Of a DNA stretch of 64,000 nt, positions 41,470-50,043 are shown piece by piece (within the stretch, counting starts at the first letter, position 1; each line of letters starts with the position of its first letter). Under the pieces are notes generated by a model that made no database searches, was not told the DNA's origin, and worked only from the letters and a program-made list of their open reading frames with translations. Source of the stretch: Clostridium aquiflavi (GTDB taxonomy: Bacteria; Bacillota; Clostridia; Clostridiales; Clostridiaceae); the NCBI RefSeq assembly GCF_031344075.1, contig NZ_JAVJAN010000015.1:1-64000 (forward strand), written 5' to 3'. Made by a program: the position numbers and the translations under genes.

Positions 41470-42300
41470 ATGAAAAGTATTGAAACTAAAAATTTAGATA
41501 TAGCTTATGAGGATACTCTTATTGTAAAAGAATTAAATATGCAGATACCAAAGGGAAAGATAACTTCTATTATAGGAGCAAATGGCTGCGGTAAATCAAC
41601 TATCTTGAAAGCTGTTGGACGTATATTAAAGCCTAAGAAGGGTATAGTACATCTAAGTGGACAAGATATAAGTAAATTACCTACAAAAGAAATAGCTAAA
41701 AAGATGGCCATACTTCCTCAAACTCCTAATGCACCAAGTGGACTTACTGTAAGTGAGTTAGTTGCATATGGACGTTTCCCTCATCAAAAAGGTTTTGGAA
41801 ATCTCACGGAGGAAGATAAAAAAATTGTTAAATGGGCTTTAGCTGCAACTAAGTTAAGTGAATTTGAGAGAAGAGAAGTTGATACTTTATCAGGAGGGCA
41901 AAGACAGAGAGTTTGGATTGCTATGGCTCTAGCACAGCAAACTGATTTAATTTTATTAGATGAACCTACTACTTATCTTGACCTTGCTCACCAATTAGAG
42001 GTTTTAAAGCTTTTATATGAGCTTAACCGTAATCAAAAGTGTACTATTGTTATGGTACTTCATGATTTAAATCTTGCTGCAAGATTTTCTGACTATATTA
42101 TTGCTATTCAAAAAGGAGCCATCATAAAACATGGAACTCCTGAAGAAGTTATGACTCCAGAGGTTCTTAGAAAAACCTTCAATATTAATGCTGATGTTGT
42201 TATTGAGCCTAAGAGCAATCGTCCAGTATGCATTACCTATGATATTATAGATGAAAATGAGGATGTGCAATTGAAGGAAAAGGAGGCGGTAGGTATATGA
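41470..42300 (+). CDS. Iron-siderophore ABC transporter ATPase (FepC/FhuC type)
   Basis: 276 aa. Walker A GANGCGKS (about 37-44), Q-loop LPQTPNAPSGLTVSELVAYGRFPH, signature LSGGQRQRVWIAMALAQQ (about 141), Walker B LILLDEPTTYLDLAHQLEVL (about 160-179; the TTYLD variant is typical of FecE/FepC). The stop overlaps the next start by 4 bp. It energises the two FecCD permeases at the cytoplasmic face. Confidence 0.95.
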   Translation: MKSIETKNLDIAYEDTLIVKELNMQIPKGKITSIIGANGCGKSTILKAVGRILKPKKGIVHLSGQDISKLPTKEIAKKMAILPQTPNAPSGLTVSELVAYGRFPHQKGFGNLTEEDKKIVKWALAATKLSEFERREVDTLSGGQRQRVWIAMALAQQTDLILLDEPTTYLDLAHQLEVLKLLYELNRNQKCTIVMVLHDLNLAARFSDYIIAIQKGAIIKHGTPEEVMTPEVLRKTFNINADVVIEPKSNRPVCITYDIIDENEDVQLKEKEAVGI

Positions 42301-44021
42301 GGACCACTTTACGTATTTTTATAGGAGCCAGAAGATATTGGATTTATTTAATATTAGCATTAATAGCTGTTATTATTTCTACTATAGCAGGATTTTATAA
42401 TCCCTGGGCCTTAAGAGAGCTTACAAGTATAGCAACAGAAGGAAGCTCTGATTTTGGAGCTCAATCTTTACGAATAGGATTGATGCTTTTAGTTGCAACT
42501 ATACTTCAATCAGCTGGAAGCTCTATTTCAGGATATTTAAACCATCATGCAGCTTTGCATTATGTTGCAGATATGAGAACAGAACTTTACTCTAAGCTTC
42601 AACATATGGGGCTTAAGTATTTTAATAAAAGTCGTACAGGAGATTTAACTAGCAGAGTTATTAATGATGTTATGGAGGTAGAGATTCTTTTAGCTCACGT
42701 AATTCCTGATTTTGTTGTTAATATATTGACTTTCGTAGGTGTAGGGATATTATTATTTTCTATTAATGTAAAGTTAGCTTTTATAAGTCTTGTTGCTATT
42801 CCTTTTCTTATTATAATTACTCTTTGGCAGAGTAAGTATCTTTCTCCTATATGGAAGCAGAATTCTATGGTTAGAGGAGAACTTTCTGGTACTGTGCAAG
42901 ATAATTTTTCTGGAATTAAAGAAATACAGATATTCAATCAACAGGAAAGAGAAGAAAAAAGGATTAAGAACCTTTCTATGAAACATAGTAAGACATACTT
43001 AAGGGCAAGCTTCTTTTTTGAAACCACTTTTCCACTTCTTACATTTTTCACGGCTCTAGGTTCTGTTATAGTTATAATATTTGGCGGATTTATGGTTTCA
43101 AGAGGAGAAGTTAATATTGGGGATATTGTAGGATTTTCTATGTATCTTGGTATGTTTTATGGACCTATAAAGAGTTTTTCAAGGCTTATGGAAATGTCAG
43201 GTAACGCAGTTGCAGGATGTAGGCGTGTCTTTGAGGTTATGGATGAAGTTACAGATGTTAAAGAAAAAGTTAATGCAAAGAAAATACCTAGGGTTAAAGG
43301 AGAAGTTGAGTTTAAGGGAATTTCTTTCTCCTACAATGATGAGATAAACGTTTTGAAAAATATAAATTTAAAAGTAAATCCGGGAGAAACTGTAGCTTTC
43401 GTTGGGGCAACTGGAGTTGGTAAAACCACAATAGCTAGCCTTTTAAATCGCTTTTATGATCCTCAGAATGGAAGCATTTTAATCGATGGAATAGATATTA
43501 AAGATGTAACTTTAAAGAGTCTTAGGGACAATATAAGCATGGTTTTGCAGGACACCTTTTTATTTAACGGAACAATTTATGAAAATATTGTTTATGGCTG
43601 GAAAGAAGCTACTAGGGAGCAGGTTCTTGAGGCTTCAAAAGCAGCTAATGCTCATGATTTTATTGAGAATTTAGAAAATGGTTATGATACCATAATAGGT
43701 GAGCGTGGAGTACGTCTTTCTGGAGGACAGAAACAGAGAATTTCCATAGCTAGAGCAATTCTTAGAAATTCACCTATTCTTATTTTAGATGAAGCAACGT
43801 CAGCTCTTGATACAAAAACAGAGAAAGAAATTCAAGCTGCATTAGATGAAATTTCAAAAGATCGAACAACTATAGTAATTGCTCATAGATTATCAACTAT
43901 CCTTAATGCAGATAAAATTGTAGTTTTAGAAGGAACAGGCATTAAAGAAACGGGAACCCATGATGAACTGATTCGTTCTGGAGGAACTTATGCTATGCTC
44001 TATAGAAGTCAGGTATCTTAA
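42297..44021 (+). CDS. ABC transporter with fused membrane and ATPase domains (exporter fold) in the siderophore operon
   Basis: 574 aa. Six-helix membrane domain (about 15-310) followed by an ATPase: Walker A GATGVGKT (about 371), signature LSGGQKQRISIARAILR (about 475), Walker B ILILDEATSALD. This half-transporter fold normally works as a dimer. Only one such gene is present, so it would be a homodimer. In YbtPQ and IrtAB, exporter-fold proteins act in siderophore import or intracellular iron release; export of a siderophore is the alternative. Overlap of 4 bp with the ATPase gene ties it to the uptake operon. Confidence 0.9.
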   Translation: MRTTLRIFIGARRYWIYLILALIAVIISTIAGFYNPWALRELTSIATEGSSDFGAQSLRIGLMLLVATILQSAGSSISGYLNHHAALHYVADMRTELYSKLQHMGLKYFNKSRTGDLTSRVINDVMEVEILLAHVIPDFVVNILTFVGVGILLFSINVKLAFISLVAIPFLIIITLWQSKYLSPIWKQNSMVRGELSGTVQDNFSGIKEIQIFNQQEREEKRIKNLSMKHSKTYLRASFFFETTFPLLTFFTALGSVIVIIFGGFMVSRGEVNIGDIVGFSMYLGMFYGPIKSFSRLMEMSGNAVAGCRRVFEVMDEVTDVKEKVNAKKIPRVKGEVEFKGISFSYNDEINVLKNINLKVNPGETVAFVGATGVGKTTIASLLNRFYDPQNGSILIDGIDIKDVTLKSLRDNISMVLQDTFLFNGTIYENIVYGWKEATREQVLEASKAANAHDFIENLENGYDTIIGERGVRLSGGQKQRISIARAILRNSPILILDEATSALDTKTEKEIQAALDEISKDRTTIVIAHRLSTILNADKIVVLEGTGIKETGTHDELIRSGGTYAMLYRSQVS

Positions 44022-44040
44022 AGGTAAAAAAATTAACTGC

Positions 44041-44077
44041 TTAAAATCGCCAAAGCAATTTTGAGTCGTTGATTTTT
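44041..44077 (+). terminator. Possible terminator at the end of the siderophore operon
   Basis: AAAATCGC-CAAA-GCAATTTT, then a T7 run 8-9 nt further on. The gap between stem and T run makes it a weak call. It faces the dtxR-type gene on the other strand. Confidence 0.5.
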
Positions 44078-44458
44078 TTATTTATTCTCATGTTCTGAAA
44101 GAAATTTTTGCATAGCATAAACAGAATCTGAACTAATAACATGTTCTATAGCACAAGCGTCTTCATCTGCAATAGAGATATCGATGTTTAGAATTTTTAT
44201 AAAGAAATCTTTAATAATGTGATGCTTTTTAGATGTAAATCTAGCTATTTCTAAGCCTAAAGGAGTTAAAAATATTTCCTTATATCTTTCATTAGTTATA
44301 AGTCCCTTTTCAGCTAAAGTTACCATAGCGCTATTAGTGCTTGCTTTAGTTACTCCAAGCTTTTCTGCTATACGAGTCATTTTAACTCCGTTGCCTTCTT
44401 CTGATAACTCATAGATAGCTTCTAAATAATTTTCCATTACAAAAGTAAGTTTTTCCAT
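44078..44458 (-). CDS. DtxR-family metal-dependent repressor
   Basis: 126 aa. Winged-helix DNA-binding domain (about 1-70; VKMTRIAEKLGVTKASTNSAMVTLAEKGLI) and dimerisation/metal domain. Cys102, Glu105 and His106 (ACAIEH) coincide in position with the primary Fe ligands of DtxR, and His79 with an ancillary ligand; the Cys argues for the iron-type rather than the Mn-type (MntR) subgroup. There is no SH3 domain, as in MntR-like short forms. It lies convergent with the siderophore operon, and DtxR-like 19-mers occur at both binding-protein promoters. AGGAGA site before the ATG. Confidence 0.9.
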   Translation of the reverse strand: MEKLTFVMENYLEAIYELSEEGNGVKMTRIAEKLGVTKASTNSAMVTLAEKGLITNERYKEIFLTPLGLEIARFTSKKHHIIKDFFIKILNIDISIADEDACAIEHVISSDSVYAMQKFLSEHENK

Positions 44459-44788
44459 ACAAATCTCCTGTGATTTTTAAAGTTGATTTTATTCACTCTA
44501 TATTAATAAAAAGTCTTTTAATAATAATAACATATTTTTAATCATATATAAAAGAGGGTCAAAGAAGTTTGATATATTTAATATGACAATAGGCTTTCTT
44601 TCTTCTTTTATCTAAATAAAAATTTAGTGAATTATGTAAATATAAAAATTTTCATTTTCATTAATATATCCTAAATATTTAGAATATATTAAAACATAAT
44701 AATCTGGTATATTTAAATGCATTGCTATAAAGAGGGGGAAGCTATGCATTAAAACGGATTATTAATAAATATTTCAGGAGGCATAATA
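44459..44788. other. Intergenic region before the secreted nuclease, with a possible structured leader
   Basis: AT-rich. Near its end AATGCAT (44716-44722) can pair with ATGCATT (44744-44750) around a strong GAGGGGG site. That site is followed by a two-codon ORF, ATG CAT TAA (44744-44752). The true gene starts 37 bp later. Confidence 0.4.
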
Positions 44789-46075
44789 TTGAATAATGCA
44801 AAGTTTAAAATCAAAAGGTTTACATTGTCATTTATACTTAGTTTAGTCTTAGTTTTTTCTTTTTCTATACCTAACACAACATATGCTATGATTGGAAGTG
44901 GAACAAGCACAGAGCCATATTCAGTAACTGAAGCTATAGAAAATCAAAACAATACATTAAAAACTGTTCAGGGATATATAATTGGACAGCCAATAGCTAC
45001 TGATAGAGTTTTAACAAGTGTATATACTGGAGATACTGCTATTGCAATTGCAGATAGCGCAACAGAAACAAATACATTAAATATGATTTATGTTAAAATT
45101 CCTGCAACATATAGAAATTCTTTTGGACTAAAAACAAACCCAGATTTACAAGGGAGTCAAGTTAATGTTACCGGTTATTTAACTTCATATTTTTCACATG
45201 ATGGATTAAAAAATATTACTAGTATAACAAAAGTAACTTCTTCAGAGGTAAGTACTTCTGATACTGATTTAAGTGGAAATACATCAGCAGGTGAAAATAA
45301 TTCAGATGTAATCATTGAGGATGATGTTAGTGGAAATGACGAGGTAAGTAGTAATGATACAATAATTACTGATACAGCAACTTCATATGATGATACCTAT
45401 TATACAGATGCTATTGGAAAGAGTGGAAAAGCTTTAAAATCATCACTTCATGAAATAATTGATGATAATAAAAAGTTATCATACGCTGCTGTTTGGGAAG
45501 CATTGATGGATACAGATGAAGATCCTAATAATACAAATAACGTAATATTATTATATACAGGTCGTTCTCAAGGAAAAAACACAAAAGGAGCAGGCGTGAA
45601 TAATTGGAATAGAGAGCATGTTTGGGCAAAGTCACATGGTAATTTTGGAACTAAAGCAGGTCCAGGAACAGATTTACATCATTTAAGACCAGCAGATGTA
45701 TCTGTAAACAGTTCAAGAGGAAATTTAGATTTTGACAATGGCGGAGTTCCACATAGTGAAGCTACTTTATGTAAATATGATAATGATTCATGGGAACCAA
45801 GAGATAGTGTAAAAGGTGATATCGCTAGAATGTTATTTTACATGGATGTAAGATATGAAGGTGATAGAGGAGAAGTAGATCTAGAATTGAATGATAAAGT
45901 TAATAATGGGGCTAATCCATACATGGGAAAATTAAGCACATTGCTTCAATGGAATAACCAAGACCCTGTTGATGAACTTGAAAAAAGGAGAAATGATATA
46001 ATATACAAAAAATATCAGCACAATAGAAATCCTTTTATTGATCATCCAGAATGGGCAAATGAAATTTGGAATTAA
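44789..46075 (+). CDS. Secreted endonuclease I-family nuclease
   Basis: 428 aa with a TTG start 7 nt behind AGGAGG. A signal peptide (FTLSFILSLVLVFSFSIPNTTYA, to about residue 33) is followed by an OB-fold-like module (about 35-150; GSGTSTEPYSVTEAIE...VQGYIIG, DUF6359-like), a Ser/Thr/Asp-rich linker, and a C-terminal endonuclease I domain (about 210-425) with NNWNREHVWAKSHGNFG and GTDLHHLRPADVSVNSSRGNLDF. The REHVW...DLHHLRP residues are the catalytic core of this family. It likely degrades extracellular DNA or RNA for nutrients. It is a single gene. Confidence 0.92.
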   Translation: MNNAKFKIKRFTLSFILSLVLVFSFSIPNTTYAMIGSGTSTEPYSVTEAIENQNNTLKTVQGYIIGQPIATDRVLTSVYTGDTAIAIADSATETNTLNMIYVKIPATYRNSFGLKTNPDLQGSQVNVTGYLTSYFSHDGLKNITSITKVTSSEVSTSDTDLSGNTSAGENNSDVIIEDDVSGNDEVSSNDTIITDTATSYDDTYYTDAIGKSGKALKSSLHEIIDDNKKLSYAAVWEALMDTDEDPNNTNNVILLYTGRSQGKNTKGAGVNNWNREHVWAKSHGNFGTKAGPGTDLHHLRPADVSVNSSRGNLDFDNGGVPHSEATLCKYDNDSWEPRDSVKGDIARMLFYMDVRYEGDRGEVDLELNDKVNNGANPYMGKLSTLLQWNNQDPVDELEKRRNDIIYKKYQHNRNPFIDHPEWANEIWN

Positions 46076-46104
46076 AACTAAAAAATCTTAGGGAGTTTAA
46101 GTAA

Positions 46105-46231
46105 AAAAGTATGCTACTTAAAGTATGACTTCGATATTCTATTGGAGTCATACTTTTTAACTTTTTCTGTAATCTTTTTGATTATAAAAATCTATATATT
46201 CATCAAGAGAACATTTGGCTTTTCTTGACAT
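46105..46231 (-). pseudogene. Relic of an IS3-family insertion sequence (internally deleted transposase)
   Basis: On the minus strand an intact ribosome binding site (AAGGGGG) and ATG begin MSRKAKCSL, the style of an IS3 OrfA start. This is joined directly to DEYIDFYNQKDYRK, the C-terminal motif of IS3 OrfB (usually YI-x-FYN-x-x-R-x-x-x-x-L). After a frameshift, SMTPIEYRSHT, the last OrfB motif, follows. Everything between the two ends of the transposase is gone. Confidence 0.75.
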
Positions 46232-46407
46232 AAAAAATACCCCCTTTATAAAAACAGTTTTATTATTTTAACTGTCTACTATAAAGGGAGCATATCATTT
46301 TTTGGTTTATAATATTTCCTAATTATATATTTTTATAAAAATTATTATCAATAAATAGTGTCTAATACGTAGTTTGTACAAAATTATTTATAAAGAATCA
46401 CATGATT

Positions 46408-46986
46408 TTATAGTTCGGCTATTACCCTAGATGTAAGACCTGTTGCACCTCTTATATTAAGAGGAAAAGTGTGCATAGTAAAAGAATTATTTTTGGCCTC
46501 TGACCATAATAGATCAAGATTATTTATATTCTCAACAATAAATATATTTCTATCTGCACAATACTGATCTATATATCTGTGTTCAGAACTTTTTTTTATT
46601 CCAGGTGAATCTATTCCTATTAGACTAACTTTTCTATTTATTAAATAATCAATTAATTCCTTAGAAAGCTCAGGATAATCTGTTAAGTATTCAGCTGTTC
46701 CATAGCCCATCTCTTTTAAGTAGCCAGTATAAAAAATAATAAAGTGATTTTCCTTAATTTCGTTTAGGTTAATATCCTTTAATGAAATCTCACTATTTCT
46801 TATGTGAGATACATTAAATATTTTTCCAATTCTATTTATATAATCAAGAGGAAACTTTTTATTCATAATATCAAAATGAGTTCCTATATGACCTATAGAT
46901 CCGAAGGCTTTATCCTCATTTATTGCCTTCTTAAGAGTTGAGGAAAGTACTTCCTTGCTAATTTCTAATGTTAAATCAATTTTCAT
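46408..46986 (-). CDS. Cyclase-family protein (kynurenine-formamidase-like)
   Basis: 192 aa from the ATG behind GGAGG (46986); five extra codons upstream contain that site. Cyclase/KynB-type metal-site pattern: GSIGHIGTHFDIMNKKFPLDY (about 29-49; HxGTHxD), then IFYTGYLKEMGYGT, LIGIDSPGI, and HTFPLNIRGATGLTSRVIAEL near the end. The family hydrolyses N-formyl or cyclic amide substrates; the actual substrate is unknown. It is divergent from a MarR-type gene, with two identical-type palindromes between. Confidence 0.85.
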   Translation of the reverse strand: MKIDLTLEISKEVLSSTLKKAINEDKAFGSIGHIGTHFDIMNKKFPLDYINRIGKIFNVSHIRNSEISLKDINLNEIKENHFIIFYTGYLKEMGYGTAEYLTDYPELSKELIDYLINRKVSLIGIDSPGIKKSSEHRYIDQYCADRNIFIVENINNLDLLWSEAKNNSFTMHTFPLNIRGATGLTSRVIAEL

Positions 46987-47013
46987 TTTTAAAACCTCCA
47001 TTAAATTAAAAAC

Positions 47014-47127
47014 GTTTCCTTGGAAACTATTTTAATAATATCATAAAGAAGGTTTCCTTGTAAACAATTTTGATAGTATTGAATAAAAAAATTTTTGAAT
47101 TATAATATATATTGTTAACTAAGAAAC
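47014..47127. promoter_or_regulatory. Three MarR-type palindromes between the cyclase and MarR genes
   Basis: GTTTCCTTGGAAAC (47014-47027), GTTTCCTTGTAAAC (47052-47065) and the weaker GTTAACTAAGAAAC (47114-47127). The first two share 13 of 14 bases and are 38 bp apart. Likely binding sites of the divergent MarR regulator. Confidence 0.6.
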
Positions 47128-47144
47128 TAAATGGGGGCAGATTT

Positions 47145-47660
47145 ATGATAATAGATGATAAGTCAGGGGCATTATTTGAAAAAGTGATTTCTTTTATAAA
47201 TCATGTAAGTGATTCAAACAAAAACCAAGAGAAAAATTTAATTCAAGCAATTTTAAACATAAAAGAAGATGAAGAAGAGGTTAGGAAGGAACTTAGTAAA
47301 ATATCAGAAGATGATATAAGAGATATATCATTATCAGAGTTTCATGTTATTGAATGTATAGGTAAAAATAATATGGCTAATAATATATTCATAGCAAAAG
47401 AGCTTTATATGACTAAAGGTGGTATATCAAAAATAAATTCAAAGCTTCTTTCAAAGGAGATTATTAATGCAGATAAGATAGAAAATAATAAAAAAGAAAT
47501 TTATTATAGCCTAACAGTGAAAGGTATGGCCTTGTTTAAATTACATGAATATTTTCATAAAAAAGAACAAGAAAAGTTAATGGAAATTTTGAATAAGTAT
47601 AAGGATGAAGAAATAACTACTATTTTAAAATTTTTAGATGATTTAAAAAAGATTATATAG
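47145..47660 (+). CDS. MarR-family transcriptional regulator
   Basis: 171 aa from the ATG behind GGGGGC (47145). Winged-helix core about 65-150: ISLSEFHVIECIGKNNMANNIFIAKELYMTKGGISKINSKLLSKEIINADK, with the wing NNKKEIYYSLTVKGMALF. MarR proteins bind short palindromes near their own genes and respond to small ligands. It is divergent from a cyclase-family gene; GTTTCC-type palindromes between them suggest that it controls both genes. Confidence 0.88.
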   Translation: MIIDDKSGALFEKVISFINHVSDSNKNQEKNLIQAILNIKEDEEEVRKELSKISEDDIRDISLSEFHVIECIGKNNMANNIFIAKELYMTKGGISKINSKLLSKEIINADKIENNKKEIYYSLTVKGMALFKLHEYFHKKEQEKLMEILNKYKDEEITTILKFLDDLKKII

Positions 47661-47853
47661 GAAATAGATTATAGATATTATGGAATATAAACAATGAAAT
47701 TGGAGATACTGTAAATCATATATTATTATGATAAGTAAATATTATAGTAACTTAGAGTTTACAGCGGAATAAAAAGATGAACTTCACTTAGGGGTTATAC
47801 GGAAAGAAGTATTAGATTACAGGGTCTTTAATTAATATCGTATTAAAATTTAT

Positions 47854-47905
47854 AAATAAGAAAGGCTTAGATGTATTATTATACTAAGTCTTTCTTATTT
47901 TAATA
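47854..47905. terminator. Bidirectional terminator between MarR and VanZ-RDD genes
   Basis: AAATAAGAAAGGCTTAG pairs with CTAAGTCTTTCTTATTT (one mismatch), T-rich on the plus side. Confidence 0.82.
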
Positions 47906-48988
47906 TTATATAATAATATTTTTTGTATTACTCAATTTTTCATAAAACAGCATATTATCTTTCTTTATTATACTTAGTAAAAGGTGTACAAATATTAATA
48001 AGTTAATTACTATAGCTATAAGCATGATGACAATAATATAATTAGCATAGTCAATTTTATTTAAGTCAATAGCAGTAAATAAGATTTTATTTACACCAAA
48101 AACTCCATAATAAAGAATTCCATATCGTATAAAAATTTCTTTAAATGATAGCTTTTCATGTTTTCCTTTAATTCTTATTTTAAACAAATATTTTCCAAGA
48201 GTTTGACCATTAGTTAAATAGACAAGTACAATAAAGTAAATAAATACTATTAAAGATTTTACAAACAAATTGGAATTAATATTAGGAATAAAGCCCAATA
48301 TAAACCAATCTATATAGAATGCAAAAAATCTTCTTACATATCCCACTTTAAGTTTTTGTAAATCTATATTGTCATCTAATGTATTTGATTTAGGAAGATA
48401 GTATGTAAATAATGGAGCTATTAAATAGCCTAAGAATCCACCAAAAGTATTTAAGATTAAATCATCCACGTCAAAAAGTCTATATGGAGCATTGTATATA
48501 CCATACAAACCAGATAGTTGAGTAAGCTCAAAGAACAATGAAACTAAAAAAGTTATAAGTATAGTTTTCTTTAAATCTTTTTTGAAATAATATCTTAAGT
48601 AAATACCAAGTGGCGTAAGTAAAATTCCATTAAATGCAGCTTGTAAAAAAGCTCTTTCTTTAAGAATATTTATATATGTAAAAGGTTTGGAAAATACAAT
48701 ATCAGTTTCTTTAAAAATGTCAATAATAAAATTAAAAGGTATTAATTGAATATGCTGAGTTCCTTCTGCTTGTAAACTACGAATGTCAGTAGTAAGAGGT
48801 AGTGGCAATATTATTAAATAATAAGTACATAATAAGTATAGTAAAAATGAATATAAAATAAGAGTCCTAAATTTATTAATATATCCATATTTTCTATATT
48901 GATATAAACTAAAAGGAATCGTAATAAATATAGCTAAAATAGAAAAAGTTAGCATAGCTATTTTAATAGGGAAAACATAATGCATCAT
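47906..48988 (-). CDS. VanZ-family protein with C-terminal RDD domain
   Basis: About 360-aa membrane protein. VanZ-like part about 1-205: YYLIILPLPLT, QLIPFNFIID, and the typical ITFLVSLFFELTQLSGLYGIYNAPYRLFDVDDLILNTFGGFLGY. An RDD domain about 215-350 starts VRRFFAFYIDWFILGFIPN and contains TNGQTLGKYLFKIRIKG. About eight or nine membrane helices. The start is uncertain: TGGAGG lies 10 nt before ATG 48988, while the frame opens seven codons earlier, upstream of that site. VanZ relatives can affect glycopeptide or lipoglycopeptide susceptibility; function here is unknown. Confidence 0.85.
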   Translation of the reverse strand: MMHYVFPIKIAMLTFSILAIFITIPFSLYQYRKYGYINKFRTLILYSFLLYLLCTYYLIILPLPLTTDIRSLQAEGTQHIQLIPFNFIIDIFKETDIVFSKPFTYINILKERAFLQAAFNGILLTPLGIYLRYYFKKDLKKTILITFLVSLFFELTQLSGLYGIYNAPYRLFDVDDLILNTFGGFLGYLIAPLFTYYLPKSNTLDDNIDLQKLKVGYVRRFFAFYIDWFILGFIPNINSNLFVKSLIVFIYFIVLVYLTNGQTLGKYLFKIRIKGKHEKLSFKEIFIRYGILYYGVFGVNKILFTAIDLNKIDYANYIIVIMLIAIVINLLIFVHLLLSIIKKDNMLFYEKLSNTKNIII

Positions 48989-49009
48989 TTTTAAATTATC
49001 CTCCATCAT

Positions 49010-49422
49010 TAGTAAAATTTTATCACAGTTACGATTTATATATTAAGAAGTATATCAGCATAATAACACATCTACAATTAATATTTACAGTCATTTGAAA
49101 TATATAGTGTAATAAAACAATAAAAAGAATCAAATCATAAATAAATAGAAATAAACTAAAGGAAATATGGTTAATAAAATTGAATATAAATTATAGTTTA
49201 ATAACTTTGTATATAGACGATGAAAGGAGTATCTGAAAAAGGTACTCCTTTTGCTATTTAAGATTAAAAATTGCAATAAAATTGAATTAAAAATAATTAT
49301 AAATATAAAGAGATTTTTTATGTTATAAGACTAAAATTTAAAAAAATAATAAATTAACAAAACCTAAATGATATAGTTATGCTCTTATATTATAGAATGC
49401 AAAAAGAAAGGAGATGTAAAAG
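49010..49422. other. Intergenic region before the sigma factor gene
   Basis: AT-rich, without a further ORF. It contains the hairpin at 49222-49253; the sigma gene's Shine-Dalgarno (AAAGGAGATG) is at its end. Confidence 0.4.
49222..49253 (+). terminator. Terminator-like hairpin upstream of the sigma factor gene
   Basis: AAAGGAGTA pairs with TACTCCTTT around TCTGAAAAAGG. The loop CTGAAAAAGG and part of the stem recur in the hairpin after the operon (51015). No plus-strand gene precedes it. Confidence 0.55.
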
Positions 49423-50007
49423 TTGGATATCCAAGACACAATAATGCGTTGTAAGCTAGGGGAAAAGGAGGCATTTCAGGAACTTTTGCAAACCGTAGAA
49501 AAGAAAGCATTGGCCACTGCTTATTTTTTATCTGGAAAAAGAGGAATTGCAGAGGACATTCTTCAGGAAACTTATATGAAATGTTTTATGGAAATAGATA
49601 AGCTTAAAGATCCTGAAGCATTTAAAATATGGTTTTTTAGAATTCTTGTTCGCACAGGCTGGAAAATGTCTAAAAAACAATCAATGCTAGTTCCTACTGA
49701 TATAACATCAGAAAATGAAGCTTTGTTTTATAATGAAAAACAAAATGAAGAAAATATAATTGATACTTATGAAACAAAGCACATAGTAAAAAGTGCAATT
49801 AATAATTTAAGTGAAAATTTAAAAACTGTTGTTATTTTATATTACTTTAATGATATGTCAATAGAAGAAATTTCAAAAGTAACTGGATGCTTTAAAGCAA
49901 CAGTAAAATCCCGTTTATTCTATGCAAGAGGTGCTTTAAAAAAGCAATTGGGTGATTGTTTTGAAAACCAAAATCATCTAGCAGAAGTTAAATGCAAACA
50001 AATATAG
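49423..50007 (+). CDS. ECF-type RNA polymerase sigma factor
   Basis: 194 aa, TTG start behind AAAGGAGATG. Region 2 (about 10-75; GEKEAFQELLQTVEKKALATAYFLSGKRGIAEDILQETYMKCF) and region 4 (about 125-180; AINNLSENLKTVVILYYFNDMSIEEISKVTGCFKATVKSRLFYARGALKKQL) are both complete. It is followed 36 bp later by a membrane-bound probable anti-sigma factor, so the pair should respond to an envelope signal. Similar to Bacillus SigV/SigW-group factors. Confidence 0.92.
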   Translation: MDIQDTIMRCKLGEKEAFQELLQTVEKKALATAYFLSGKRGIAEDILQETYMKCFMEIDKLKDPEAFKIWFFRILVRTGWKMSKKQSMLVPTDITSENEALFYNEKQNEENIIDTYETKHIVKSAINNLSENLKTVVILYYFNDMSIEEISKVTGCFKATVKSRLFYARGALKKQLGDCFENQNHLAEVKCKQI

Positions 50008-50043
50008 TGTAAGTCAACTATATAGATAAAGGAGTGTATTAGA

